A DNA stretch of 64,000 nucleotides, from assembly GCF_001865575.2 (NCBI RefSeq), contig NZ_CP017562.2:868001-932000 (forward strand), given 5' to 3'. The DNA is from Paraburkholderia sprentiae WSM5005 (GTDB lineage Bacteria; Pseudomonadota; Gammaproteobacteria; Burkholderiales; Burkholderiaceae). A program made the position numbers and the translations under genes. Shown piece by piece: positions 9,155 through 17,470 of the stretch; the first letter of the stretch is position 1; every line of letters starts with the position of its first letter. Under the pieces are notes generated by a model. It did no database searches. It saw nothing but the letters and a program-made list of their open reading frames with translations, and had not been told where the DNA came from.

Positions 9155-10036
9155 ATGAATCAATCTACAGGAAAACCCGCGATTGGCTTTATCGGCCTTG
9201 GCATCATGGGTTGCTCGATGGCCTCGCGGCTCGTCGCCGCCGGCTATCCTCTGCACGTCTATAACCGTACGCGTGCGAAGGCTGAGCCGCTCATCGAAGC
9301 CGGCGCGAGCTGGCAAGCGACCCCGCGGGCGCTCGCCGAAGTATCGGACGTCGTGTTTACGATTGTCGGCACACCCGACGACGTCCGAGCGCTCTATCTC
9401 GGCGACGACGGTCTGATCGCGAATGCGCGGCGCGATGCGGTGCTGGTCGACATGACGACGTCGAGTCCAAAACTGGCCGAAGAGTTGGCCGCGCACGCCG
9501 CTCGGCGCGGGGTGCACATGCTGGATGCGCCGGTATCGGGCGGCGACATCGGTGCGCGCGAAGGGCGCCTGTCGATCATGGTTGGCGGCGCAAGCGCTGT
9601 GCTCGCACGCGTGGAACCGATGTTGCGCTGCCTTGGCACCAACATCGTCCTGCAAGGCGGCCCGGGTGCGGGTCAGCACACGAAGCTGTCCAATCAGATC
9701 GTCATTGCGTCGACGATGATGGGCGTGTGCGAAGGGCTCGCCTATGCGCACAGCGCCGGCCTGGATGCCGACACCGTACTGAGCGCGATCGGCGGGGGCG
9801 CGGCGGGTGGATTCCAGCTGAACAACCTGGGGCCGCGCATTGCCAAGGGCGATTTTGCACCGGGTTTCTTCATCGAGCATTTCATCAAGGACATGCGGAT
9901 TGCGCACGAGGAAGCAGGAAGCATGGGACGTAAATTGCCGGGTCTGGAACTGGTGCGCGTGATGTATCACGAGATGGCCGAGCGGGGCTACGCGCGCAAC
10001 GGCACGCAGGCGCTGTTCAAACTCTACGAGCGCTGA
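9155..10036 (+). CDS. NAD(P)-dependent beta-hydroxyacid dehydrogenase (3-hydroxyisobutyrate dehydrogenase / tartronate semialdehyde reductase family)
   Basis: A 293-residue soluble enzyme. The dinucleotide fold is at the N terminus (GFIGLGIMGCSMASRL). The family substrate motif is DAPVSGGDIGAREG around residue 125, and the catalytic Lys is in GAGQHTKLSNQ around residue 175. It lies 14 bases behind the large subunit gene and 6 bases before the CoxG gene, so it is in the same operon. It probably oxidises or reduces a small hydroxy acid downstream of the molybdenum enzyme. The exact acid cannot be told from sequence. Confidence 0.9.
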   Translation: MNQSTGKPAIGFIGLGIMGCSMASRLVAAGYPLHVYNRTRAKAEPLIEAGASWQATPRALAEVSDVVFTIVGTPDDVRALYLGDDGLIANARRDAVLVDMTTSSPKLAEELAAHAARRGVHMLDAPVSGGDIGAREGRLSIMVGGASAVLARVEPMLRCLGTNIVLQGGPGAGQHTKLSNQIVIASTMMGVCEGLAYAHSAGLDADTVLSAIGGGAAGGFQLNNLGPRIAKGDFAPGFFIEHFIKDMRIAHEEAGSMGRKLPGLELVRVMYHEMAERGYARNGTQALFKLYER

Positions 10037-10042
10037 GCGGCG

Positions 10043-10492
10043 ATGAAACTGACAGATCGAACCATCCTGCCCGTGCCCCCTGAAGCCGCATGGCGTGCAT
10101 TGAACGACCCTGTGGTACTCGAAGCATGTCTGCCCGGCTGCAAAGCGCTGAAGAGGCTCGACGACCTGCATTTCGAATCGACCGTGCAGATTCGCGTCGG
10201 CCCGATGTCGGCGACCTTCAAAAGCAACGTCGAATTGTCGGATCTCGATCCGCCCCGGGCCTATACGATTGCCGGTATGGGCAGTGCGGGTGCGCTGGGT
10301 TTCGCCAAAGTCACGGCGCGCCTGCAACTTGAAGCGCAGGGCGATACGACCGTTCTGGCATACGACGCTGACGTCGAAATTGGCGGGAAGCTGATGAGCG
10401 TGGGGTCGCGCCTGATCCAGTCCGCCGCGAGCAAGAATCTCGACGAGTTCTTCAGCGCGCTGAAGGCGCATGTCGAAAGCCACGCGGTCTGA
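10043..10492 (+). CDS. CoxG-like SRPBCC family protein
   Basis: A 149-residue protein of the START/SRPBCC fold. The opening DRTILPVPPEAAWRALNDP with VLEACLPGCKAL soon after is the usual CoxG pattern. In CO dehydrogenase clusters CoxG helps recruit the enzyme to the membrane. In other molybdenum hydroxylase operons its homologues are retained without CO oxidation, as seems the case here. It sits 6 bases behind the dehydrogenase gene. There is no membrane segment. Confidence 0.85.
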   Translation: MKLTDRTILPVPPEAAWRALNDPVVLEACLPGCKALKRLDDLHFESTVQIRVGPMSATFKSNVELSDLDPPRAYTIAGMGSAGALGFAKVTARLQLEAQGDTTVLAYDADVEIGGKLMSVGSRLIQSAASKNLDEFFSALKAHVESHAV

Positions 10493-10536
10493 CGGCGCCG
10501 TGCTGTGAGAGAGCACCGATCGAAACAGAGGGAATC

Positions 10537-10848
10537 ATGCTGGTAGAAATGCGTACGTATCAGATAACGGCAGGAAAGGCAGGCGAGTTCCTGGACATCT
10601 ACGAGCGCGAAGGGCTCGGCATCATCAGTCAGTACGCCCGCCTCAAGGGTTGCTGGACGAAGGACTCAGGCACGTTGAACTCGATCGTGTTCTGCTGGGG
10701 CTACGAGGACTACGCGCATCGGGCCGCGCAGCGCGCGAAACTCGCAGCCGATCCACGCTGGCAAGCTTTCACGCCGCGCATCCTGCCGTATCTCGTCCAT
10801 CAGGAGTCGGTGTTTCTGTCGCCAGTGCCGTTTTGCCCAATGGACTGA
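10537..10848 (+). CDS. NIPSNAP family protein
   Basis: A 103-residue protein of the NIPSNAP type, a small dimeric alpha-beta barrel fold. The opening MLVEMRTYQITAGKAGEFL is characteristic, as are the paired aromatic residues in VFCWGYEDYAHRAAQRAKL. AGAGGGAATC before the ATG provides a ribosome binding site. Bacterial members often occur in degradation operons, with unknown role. It is the sixth gene of the molybdenum hydroxylase operon, 44 bases after CoxG. Confidence 0.85.
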   Translation: MLVEMRTYQITAGKAGEFLDIYEREGLGIISQYARLKGCWTKDSGTLNSIVFCWGYEDYAHRAAQRAKLAADPRWQAFTPRILPYLVHQESVFLSPVPFCPMD

Positions 10849-10950
10849 GACGAGTGACGAATTTCCCCGCCGCGCGACCTATCGACGTACCTGCCGTTTG
10901 GCGGTCTGGTGGCGGGCCGACTTTTTATGACGAATCAGAAAGGACTATCG

Positions 10951-11805
10951 ATGACACACTTTACTTTCACTCCCGGAGCCGTCGCCGTCGTGACAGGCGG
11001 CGCTGCCGGCATTGGACTCGCTGCTGCGAAGCGGTTCGCGCAGCTTGGGCTTCGCGTGTGCATTGCGGATCTGGGTGAGGACCGCCTTGCGCACGCGAAG
11101 CAGGCGATTGCCAGCGTGGCTGCTGAAGGCGCGAAGGACGTACTGGCCGTCGAGACGGACGTCAGCCGCCTTGAAGATTTGATCCGCCTCGAAGCAGCGG
11201 TTCGGGATCGCTTCGGCGGCACGGATATCCTCATGAACAATGCGGGGATTCAACCCGGTAGCGTCATGTTCGGGGCGGCCGCTAACTGGGAGCAGGTGCT
11301 CGACGTCAACCTGTGGGGTGTCATCCGTGGCACTCAGACCTTCGTGCCCACGATGATCGCGCGCGGACGCCCGGGCCTCGTCATTAACACCGGTTCGAAG
11401 CAGGGCATCACGACACCGCCCGGCGACCCGGCTTATAACGTCTCCAAGGCCGGCCTGAAGGCGTTTACGGAAGCGCTGCAGCACGAGTTGCGCAATACGC
11501 CAGGCTGCCGGATCAGCGCGCATTTGCTGATCCCAGGCTTCGTGTTCACGGAGCTTGCCGCTCGAGGTCGCACCGAGAAGCCGGCCGCCGCCTGGACGCC
11601 CGAGCAGACTGTCGATTTCATGCTTGAGCGACTCGATGCGGGCGATTTCTACATTCTGTGCCCCGACAACGATGTGCCTCGCTCCCTCGACGAGCGACGC
11701 ATCCTTTGGGCTGCGGGAGACATTGTGGAGAATCGCCCGGCGCTGTCGCGCTGGCATCCGGATTACGCGCAGGCGTTCGCAGCGTATGTCCGGAAGAACG
11801 ACTGA
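10951..11805 (+). CDS. Short-chain dehydrogenase/reductase (SDR)
   Basis: A 284-residue classical SDR. The cofactor motif TGGAAGIGLAAAKRF lies at about residue 13, the structural NNAG motif at about 90, and the catalytic Tyr/Lys pair in PAYNVSKAGLKAF with the Ser upstream in INTGSKQG. The ATG at 10951 is chosen because AAAGGA precedes it at good distance; two in-frame codons 24 and 42 bases upstream lack this. It is the last intact gene of the operon. It likely oxidises an alcohol in the same pathway. Confidence 0.9.
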   Translation: MTHFTFTPGAVAVVTGGAAGIGLAAAKRFAQLGLRVCIADLGEDRLAHAKQAIASVAAEGAKDVLAVETDVSRLEDLIRLEAAVRDRFGGTDILMNNAGIQPGSVMFGAAANWEQVLDVNLWGVIRGTQTFVPTMIARGRPGLVINTGSKQGITTPPGDPAYNVSKAGLKAFTEALQHELRNTPGCRISAHLLIPGFVFTELAARGRTEKPAAAWTPEQTVDFMLERLDAGDFYILCPDNDVPRSLDERRILWAAGDIVENRPALSRWHPDYAQAFAAYVRKND

Positions 11806-11809
11806 CGGC

Positions 11810-11880
11810 CGCCCCGGCGAAGCAGAGATCGTCGCTGGCGACATCGGCAATCCGAACGGCCTTTGTTTCTCGCCACCGCC
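11810..11880 (+). pseudogene. Possible SMP-30/gluconolactonase remnant
   Basis: Directly behind the SDR stop, one frame reads GEAEIVAGDIGNPNGLCFSP. This matches the family motif around the metal site of SMP-30/gluconolactonase proteins (usually PNGLxFSPD). Homology stops within about 25 residues and no start or end is present. Probably a scar of a lost gene; the short length keeps confidence low. Confidence 0.4.
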
Positions 11881-11945
11881 AGCTTCAGCATGGCGATCAC
11901 CCTCGATGCGCATCGACGACGAATGGCGTCCGCTTGCGATACCCG

Positions 11946-12530
11946 TCAACACCTCGTCAATGTGGAGAACCATCTGGCGCCGCGGCCGGGCGTGAGGTGG
12001 AATATCGACGCGGCGTTTGCAGCCACTTGGGCGAGTTCATCGCTCGACCATCCGCCGCCCAGTGCATGCAGCAGTTGCACGTTGGCACTTAGCTGGCGTG
12101 TCTGAATATCGAGCACGCTGCGTCGTGCTTCGAGTGCGACGGTCTGCGCCTGCACGACATCGAGGTAACCTACAGTGCCCTGGCGATATTGGCGCAACGC
12201 CAGATCGACCGAGTATTGCGCGGCATTCGCGGCATCCTTTTGCTCGCCAAGCGCGGTGCCGAGATACGACAGCAGCGAAAGGTTGTCCTCGACCTGCTGG
12301 AATGCCGACAGAACCACGCTGCGATAGCGGTCTCGGGCTTCCTCGGTTGCCGCCTTCGCGGCGTCGAGCTGCGCACGACGGTAACCGCCGTCGAAGACGT
12401 ATTGCACCAGCTGCGGGCCAATCGCCCAGAACAGATTGGGCGCGCTAACCAGTCCAGCATAGGCGGCGCTTTGCACGCCACCCTGCAAGCTCAGCGTAAA
12501 ACAGACGAGCGCGGTGCGTCCCACGAGCAC
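11946..12530 (-). pseudogene. Truncated outer-membrane efflux protein (TolC/NodT family), C-terminal part
   Basis: The 194 residues cover only the second half of an outer-membrane channel: SAPNLFWAIGPQLVQYVFDG, AFQQVEDNLSLLSYL, LALRQYRQGTVGYLDVVQAQ and a final ALGGGW. Complete family members have about 480 residues, a signal peptide and a lipid-attachment Cys, all missing here. No efflux pump gene is adjacent. Upstream the frame runs directly into the 3' end of the DUF4148 gene at 12601. A 5'-deleted remnant. Confidence 0.75.
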
Positions 12531-12600
12531 TGGCAGCCGTTGCGCAAGCCACGCGATGCGGCCCCGGACCCGGGGCCGGATTCAGTGCCCATCGACACCA

Positions 12601-12921
12601 TCAGTGACCAAAGTAAATCGAGTGAGTCCCTGCGCTCGCCGACGGCGCACCCGACTGCGACGAACCGTTCATCGACACTCCGCCGACCGCCATGCTGCTC
12701 GACGTCGTGGCATCCTGCGCATGAATACGTGCCTCCGCAGCCTGAACATCGGTGGGATAGTGCGGATCCTTGAGGCTCGGGCGATACCCGGCCTGTTCCA
12801 TTTGCACCAGGTCGGCGCGCACTTCGGCACGCGTCAGCGGGGCAGTGGAGTCCTGTGCAAAAGAGACCGCGGGGACGGCGAGTGCGTTGGCAACCAACGC
12901 TGCATAGATCAGAGTCTTCAT
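12601..12921 (-). CDS. DUF4148 family secreted protein
   Basis: A 106-residue exported protein with a typical signal peptide (MKTLIYAALVANALAVPAVSFAQ, cleaved after about residue 22; the quoted span is the whole leader in parts MKTLIYAALVANAL and AVPAVSFAQ). Then follows the DUF4148 pattern LTRAEVRADLVQMEQAGYRP and DPHYPTDVQAAEARIHAQ. The C-terminal 35 residues are rich in Ser and Gly. Such proteins are abundant in Burkholderia relatives and occur in many copies. Function unknown. It is a single gene, transcribed away from the following monooxygenase-fold gene. Confidence 0.85.
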   Translation of the reverse strand: MKTLIYAALVANALAVPAVSFAQDSTAPLTRAEVRADLVQMEQAGYRPSLKDPHYPTDVQAAEARIHAQDATTSSSMAVGGVSMNGSSQSGAPSASAGTHSIYFGH

Positions 12922-13135
12922 GGTGAATTACCTGTCAGGTTAAATATAGTCAGCTTCACACGCGATGAATGGAGCCTCGGGCGTCGCCGCGCCACCGCGG
13001 GCAGCGGTGAGTAACCTGTATTGTCCGCAGTTGGGGTGACGCGAGGCTGACCTCTTCATTACGCCGCCGTCATGTTCAGATACGTAGGAGCGCATGCGGC
13101 GATCGGCGCCAAAACAGGAAAGGAGAAATACCCAG

Positions 13136-13444
13136 ATGATCCATGTCATTGCCACAATCACCGCCCAGCCCGGTCAACGCGAGGCCGTGTTGGCACTTTT
13201 CAACCAGAACCGTCCAGCGGTGTTGGCCGAAGAGGGGTGCATCAGCTACGAGGCCGTCATCGACGTACCGGAGTTCGGGACGCTTCAGACACCGCTAGGC
13301 AAAGATACGTTCGCTGTCATCGAGCGCTGGGAGAGCGCTGAAGCGTTGAGGGCGCATGGGGCCTCAACGCATATGGCCGAATATGGACGCAATACGCGCC
13401 CGTTGCTCGTGAGCCGCGTCATCAACGTGCTTCGGGCTTGCTAG
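13136..13444 (+). CDS. Antibiotic biosynthesis monooxygenase (ABM) domain protein
   Basis: A 102-residue alpha-beta barrel protein. The opening MIHVIATITAQPGQREAVL, the EEGCISYE segment and the FAVIERWESAEALRAHGAS stretch are typical of the ABM/YgiN group, whose members oxidise quinol-like compounds without cofactor or are of unknown function. The ATG at 13136 follows a good AGGAGAAATACCCAG binding site; an upstream in-frame codon has none. It lies just before the TetR gene (134 bases) and probably belongs to the same regulon. Confidence 0.85.
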   Translation: MIHVIATITAQPGQREAVLALFNQNRPAVLAEEGCISYEAVIDVPEFGTLQTPLGKDTFAVIERWESAEALRAHGASTHMAEYGRNTRPLLVSRVINVLRAC

Positions 13445-13532
13445 CTTGCTAAAGAGAGCGTTCCTGGCGGTCCGCCATTGGCAGCGGGACTGCCGCCCAC
13501 GCCCGGGGTGTATACTTTTATCAAAACGTAAA

Positions 13533-13548
13533 TCGTCATCTGATGACA
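13533..13548. promoter_or_regulatory. Dyad TCGTCATCTGATGACA in front of tetR, probable autoregulatory operator
   Basis: The inner 13 bases GTCATCTGATGAC (13535-13547) are a perfect inverted repeat around one base. Together with the bases upstream (from 13516) it matches the element at 5065-5098 in the exporter/CoxM control region. It lies 30 bases before the TetR start, as expected for autorepression. Confidence 0.55.
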
Positions 13549-13577
13549 TCAGCGATAATCCGACAACGCAGGAAGTT

Positions 13578-14270
13578 ATGAAGAACAAAGGGACTATCGA
13601 GAAGCCGAACCGTGGAACCGGCGCCGAGCGCGTCGCGCTCAAGCGGACGATGAAAAAAGCGCCGCAGCGTTTGCCGCGCGCGGAGCGTCAGGCGCGCGTG
13701 CTGGAGAAGGCCGCGGAGTATTTCGCGGAGCATGGTCTGGGCGCGCAGACCCGCGCCATCGCGGAAGCCTGCGGCGTATCGCAACGCTTGTTATATAGCC
13801 TGTTCCCGAGCAAGGCCGCTTTGATTGACGAAGTCTATAAGCGGGAAGTCGTCGGAATCTTCGACGCAATTTGGTTTGTTCAGTTGCAAGACCGAAGTGT
13901 GCCGATTGAAACCCGGCTCAACGGCTTTTATCGCGAATACTATGACACGCTCCTGACGCGCCGCTGGCTGAGGCTCTTCCTTTACTCGTCGCTCGAGGGC
14001 CTGCACACGGCGCCGGCCTATACGAACGCGATCGTCAGCCATGCGCTCGAAATCATCGTCACTGAGACCGCGCATGAACTGGGTCTACGCATGCCAGCCG
14101 ACCCGGCTCAACTGGGCGAAGTGGGGTGGCTGTTACATGGCGCCGTGTCTCATCTGGCGATTCGCCGCCGCATCTATTCGAACGAAAACAGCACGCCCGC
14201 CGAAGCGGTGATTGCCATGCACGTGCGCGCCTTCCTGACGAGCCTGCCGAGCCTGCTGCCTGCGCTATAA
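13578..14270 (+). CDS. TetR/AcrR family transcriptional regulator
   Basis: A 230-residue regulator with an N-terminal DNA-binding domain: AEYFAEHGLGAQTRAIAEA followed by CGVSQRLLYSLFPSKAALID gives the helix-turn-helix at about residues 45-85. The rest is a variable ligand-binding domain. The start at 13578 (MKNKG) is supported by AGGAAG just before it and by the operator lying upstream. A Lys/Arg-rich tail of about 35 residues precedes the domain. It probably represses the divergent exporter/CoxMSL block, since that control region carries the same TCGTC half-sites. The inducer is unknown. Confidence 0.88.
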   Translation: MKNKGTIEKPNRGTGAERVALKRTMKKAPQRLPRAERQARVLEKAAEYFAEHGLGAQTRAIAEACGVSQRLLYSLFPSKAALIDEVYKREVVGIFDAIWFVQLQDRSVPIETRLNGFYREYYDTLLTRRWLRLFLYSSLEGLHTAPAYTNAIVSHALEIIVTETAHELGLRMPADPAQLGEVGWLLHGAVSHLAIRRRIYSNENSTPAEAVIAMHVRAFLTSLPSLLPAL

Positions 14271-14671
14271 CGCATTGCGAGTCGCCGTAGGGCGGTTCGC
14301 GGGTGTTATCGCTGCGACCGTCTGTGTCGTCTCCAGCGCAAATCGTCAAGCGACGATACAATCCTGCGAAATTGGGCTGCATTGCCGCGCAGGGGCCCTA
14401 GTGCGCTGTTCATTGTGTCTGCGCCGTCTCCCGTTCGAGCTGTGTTTGCTTTGCGCATGGCAGCTGCGTCATAACTGTTCGCAATCGTCGCCATGAGGCA
14501 AACCAATTTCCCGAACGGCGTGCGCCTCGGCACAATGCCATCGCGCATCCTGGAGGCGTTTCGGCCGCTATGTCAGGCCGCGAGTCATTGCACGCTGTCC
14601 GCGGCCGCCGTCTTTGAAACTGACGAGACGCGCGCAACAAATAATGCATCTCTCACGAAATAGGTGAATCC
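14271..14671. other. Intergenic region between tetR and the chemotaxis receptor
   Basis: A 401-bp stretch without a recognisable gene. It holds the dyad at 14343-14356 (listed separately). The last 30 bases contain the ribosome binding site AGGTGA of the receptor. No terminator with a T-run is visible behind tetR. Confidence 0.5.
14343..14356. promoter_or_regulatory. Dyad TCGTCAAGCGACGA, third TetR-type site
   Basis: TCGTC and GACGA arms around AAGC, the same arms and spacing as the perfect palindrome at 5189-5202. It lies 73 bases behind the tetR stop codon and 316 bases before the chemotaxis receptor. Confidence 0.45.
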
Positions 14672-16332
14672 ATGAGGACTACGGCGGGTTTGCGCGTCCG
14701 CACCCAGTTGGTTGCCGGCTTCGGCATTGTCCTCGTCGCTCTGGTTGCGCTGACGGTCATCGCCATCACGCGCGTCGAGTCCGTGCGGCAACGACTCGAT
14801 CAGATCATCGACGTGAACGGCGTCAAGGAACGGTACGCCATCAACTTTCGCGGTAGCGTCCATGACCGGTCAATCGCCGTGCGCGATGTCACTCTCGTAT
14901 CGAATGATGAGCTGCCGGCCGTCGTCGCGCATATCCGGCAACTCGCGGCGGATTATGACGAGGCGGCAGAGCCGCTTGCCGCCGTCTACGCGCAGCGCAC
15001 CGACATCAGCCCAGCCGAGCGCGTTATCTTTCGCGCGTGATCGATGCGGGCAACAAGGCCACGCCGTTTATCGACGAGGTAGTTGCACGGCAAACCTCCG
15101 GCGACACCGAAGGGGCGCGCACCGTGCTGCTCCAGCAAGCGCGCCCCGCGCTGGTCGAGTGGCTCGCGGCAATCAACCAGTTGATCGACTTTCAGGAAGC
15201 GCTGAACCGGCAGGGCGGTGCCGAGGCACGCCAGATAAGCGTCGATTTCCGCTGGATGATGCTTGCGCTAACCGGACTTGCGTGCGTGATCGGTGTTGGC
15301 GTTGCGGTGCTTGTCGTGCGCAACATCGGCCGCTCGCTCGGCGCGGAGCCGCGTGAGCTGATCGCGTTCGCCGATGCGATCCGGCGCGGCGATCTTTCCC
15401 AGCGCGCCGGGTTGCGCACCGGCGATACGGCTAGCGTGATGGCGACTGTCGTGCGGATGAGAGAAGCGCTCGCGGACATCGTGGGACAGGTGCGCGATGG
15501 CGCCGATGCAGTCGCCGGCATGAGTCGCGCGATTGCCGCCGGCAATGCCGATCTTGGCGCGCGCACCGAGCTCCAGGCCAGCGCGCTGGAGCAGGCCACC
15601 GGCGCGCTCAAGGAGTTCGATGCTAGCGTGGCCACCAACACTGCGAACGCGGGACACGCGGACGAGCTTGCCAGGCACGCCTCGGAAACGGCTGGGCAAG
15701 GCGGCATCGCGGTCGGCCGGGTGGTGGAGACGATGCATGGGATAAGCGCGTCGTCGGCGCGCATCTCGGAGATCATCTCAGTCATCGACGGGATCGCGTT
15801 CCAGACCAACATCCTCGCGCTGAATGCGGCGGTCGAGGCCGCACGTGCCGGCAGCCAGGGGCGCGGTTTTGCCGTGGTGGCCGGCGAGGTCAGGCTGCTC
15901 GCGCAACGTAGCGCAGAAGCGGCGAAGGAGGTCCGGCAACTGATCGTGGCGAGCGACGCTCGCGTGAAAGACGGCGCTACCCAGGTCGATGCCGCGGGCT
16001 CGACCATCTCCGCGGTCGTTGATTCGTCGGCGCGCGTCACGGGCATCATGAGCGAAATCCACGACGCGTGTCAGCAACAGACGCTTCATATCGGCGAAGT
16101 CCGGGAGATGATCGCGAGTCTGGAGCATGGCACGCAACAGAATGTTGCGCTGGTCCAGCAATCGGGTGCTGCCGCGGACGCTCTGAACAGGCAAGCGCAG
16201 ACTCTGCTTAGCGCGGTCAATCTCTTTTCCGTCGACGTCGAACGCGATTCGCAGCTGAAATCGGCGGGCCCACAACAGCGCGATGCAACGGCGCGCAACC
16301 CGGCGCTGTCGCTCACCAGCAGCTACTCGTGA
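14672..16332 (+). pseudogene. Methyl-accepting chemotaxis protein interrupted by one frameshift
   Basis: Two overlapping frames together make a normal Tsr/Tar-type receptor of about 550 residues. The first (14672-15040) holds membrane helix 1 and half of the periplasmic four-helix bundle, ending in PAERVIFRA. The second (from 15037) continues with [18 protein letters not shown], membrane helix 2 ([20 protein letters not shown]), HAMP and the signalling tip with [20 protein letters not shown]. The protein match resumes at once, so a single-base change near 15038 separates them. As written, the first frame makes a useless stub. The second could only start at a GTG and would lack the sensor half. 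A sequencing error is possible. Confidence 0.85.
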
Positions 16333-16392
16333 GCGCAGTGCGGCATAGCACGATTTTCAATTCAATCCAGGTCGTCCGCGCTGCAGGCGCGA

Positions 16393-16500
16393 TGCTTCTC
16401 CAAAGGACTGGGCGCGCCGGTCGGCTCGGTGCTGCTCGGCAGCCGGGCGCTGATCGGCGCCGCGCATCGCTGGCGCAAAGCGTATTTCGCTCGCGGCTGA
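16393..16500 (+). pseudogene. L-threonine aldolase remnant
   Basis: One frame reads [20 protein letters not shown], then [15 protein letters not shown] and a stop. This is the pyridoxal-phosphate Lys motif of low-specificity L-threonine aldolases, normally followed by the RRWRKxxGGGMRQ segment. Only about 35 residues survive; nothing of the family is found before or after. It lies between the receptor and the GntR gene, in front of the GntR promoter. Confidence 0.65.
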
Positions 16501-16532
16501 TGTCCGCGCGATGCCGGTTTTTTCACTGCGTG

Positions 16533-16563
16533 TTGACATGGCGCGTTGGGGTCGGACAATAAT
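16533..16563 (+). promoter_or_regulatory. Probable sigma-70 promoter of the GntR gene
   Basis: A perfect -35 box TTGACA (16533-16538) is followed after 19 bases by AATAAT (16558-16563), or after 17 bases by ACAATA. It is placed 36 bases before the GTG start of the regulator. Confidence 0.5.
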
Positions 16564-16598
16564 CTCAGCCCCGACAGTAGCCAATTTAGGTTCCAAGC

Positions 16599-17345
16599 GT
16601 GAACGACATAGCCGGCATTTCCCCCTCGCGGGCTGATCATGTCTATGTCAGCGTACGCGAGGATATCTTCGATATGCGCCTGCTGCCCGGCGACCGCGTG
16701 ACGGAAGGCAGCATCGCCGAGCGCTTCGGCGTGTCGCGCACGCCCGCGCGCGAGGCCTTGCAGCGCCTGCAAAGCGATGGCCTGATGCGCGGTTATGTGC
16801 GCGGCGGCTGGGAAGTCGTGCCGGTCGATTTCAAGCGCTTCGAAGACCTCTACGAGATGCGCAAGCTGATCGAAACCTTTGCGGTCGCGAAGCTTGCGGG
16901 TGCCGAAGGCGAGCTCGGCGAAGGCGTCGCACGGATGCTCGGTCGGCTCGAACAAATCTGGAAGATTCCACCTGCTCATCGTCGGCGTGACGGCCGCGAG
17001 ATGGTCGCGCTCGACGAAGCATTTCATCACGCCCTCGTGCAGGCCGCCGATAACGCGGAGCTGACCAATGCAATGCAGCGCGTCACCGATCGCATCCGGG
17101 TCGTGCGGCGGCTCGATCTCGTGTATGGCGACTGCATCGACGAAACCTACGACGAACATGGGGCGATCCTCGATGCGATCCGTGGTCGCGAAACGGATCG
17201 TAGCGTTGCGTTGATCGCACGCCATATCGAGGGTAGCCGCGCTGAAGTGCGCACCTTGACCGAAGAGCGGCTGCAACGCGCACGCACTGCAATGGGGCCG
17301 AATGCGGTCCCTTATGCACCACCCAGGTTGCGCGGCACCAGGTAG
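16599..17345 (+). CDS. GntR family transcriptional regulator, FCD (FadR) subfamily
   Basis: A 248-residue regulator. The winged-helix domain lies at residues 12-75 with GDRVTEGSIAERFGVSRTPA and REALQRLQSDGL. The C-terminal all-helical FCD ligand domain includes YEMRKLIETFAVAKLA, DEAFHHALVQAA and EHGAILDAIRGR, with Asp and His residues placed to bind a metal and a carboxylate ligand. The GTG at 16599 is chosen because the domain starts soon after; there is no better ATG. The next genes are a gamma-glutamyltransferase and a carboxylate transporter, with a GntR-like operator between, so it probably controls them. Confidence 0.9.
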   Translation: MNDIAGISPSRADHVYVSVREDIFDMRLLPGDRVTEGSIAERFGVSRTPAREALQRLQSDGLMRGYVRGGWEVVPVDFKRFEDLYEMRKLIETFAVAKLAGAEGELGEGVARMLGRLEQIWKIPPAHRRRDGREMVALDEAFHHALVQAADNAELTNAMQRVTDRIRVVRRLDLVYGDCIDETYDEHGAILDAIRGRETDRSVALIARHIEGSRAEVRTLTEERLQRARTAMGPNAVPYAPPRLRGTR

Positions 17346-17442
17346 CGACATCGCCGTGAGCACCGAGTCGCGCGAAACCATGCACTGGCGCGCATGAGCC
17401 GTCGACCCGCGTGCTGGCATGCTTTTCGCATAAGTGACGGAT

Positions 17443-17452
17443 ATGTATACAA
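17443..17452. promoter_or_regulatory. GntR-type operator ATGTATACAA
   Basis: A near-palindrome around GTATAC that matches the TTGTATACAA form often bound by FCD-type GntR regulators. It lies 19 bases before the gamma-glutamyltransferase start, behind the GntR gene. Confidence 0.5.
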
Positions 17453-17470
17453 GCAAAAGCCCCGTCAAAT

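Noticed and set aside
17414..17430. Possible sigma-54 promoter before ggt (TGGCATGCTTTTCGC)
   Set aside because: GG and GC spacing is right, but the -12 box reads TCGC instead of TTGC, and the gene has a more convincing GntR operator.
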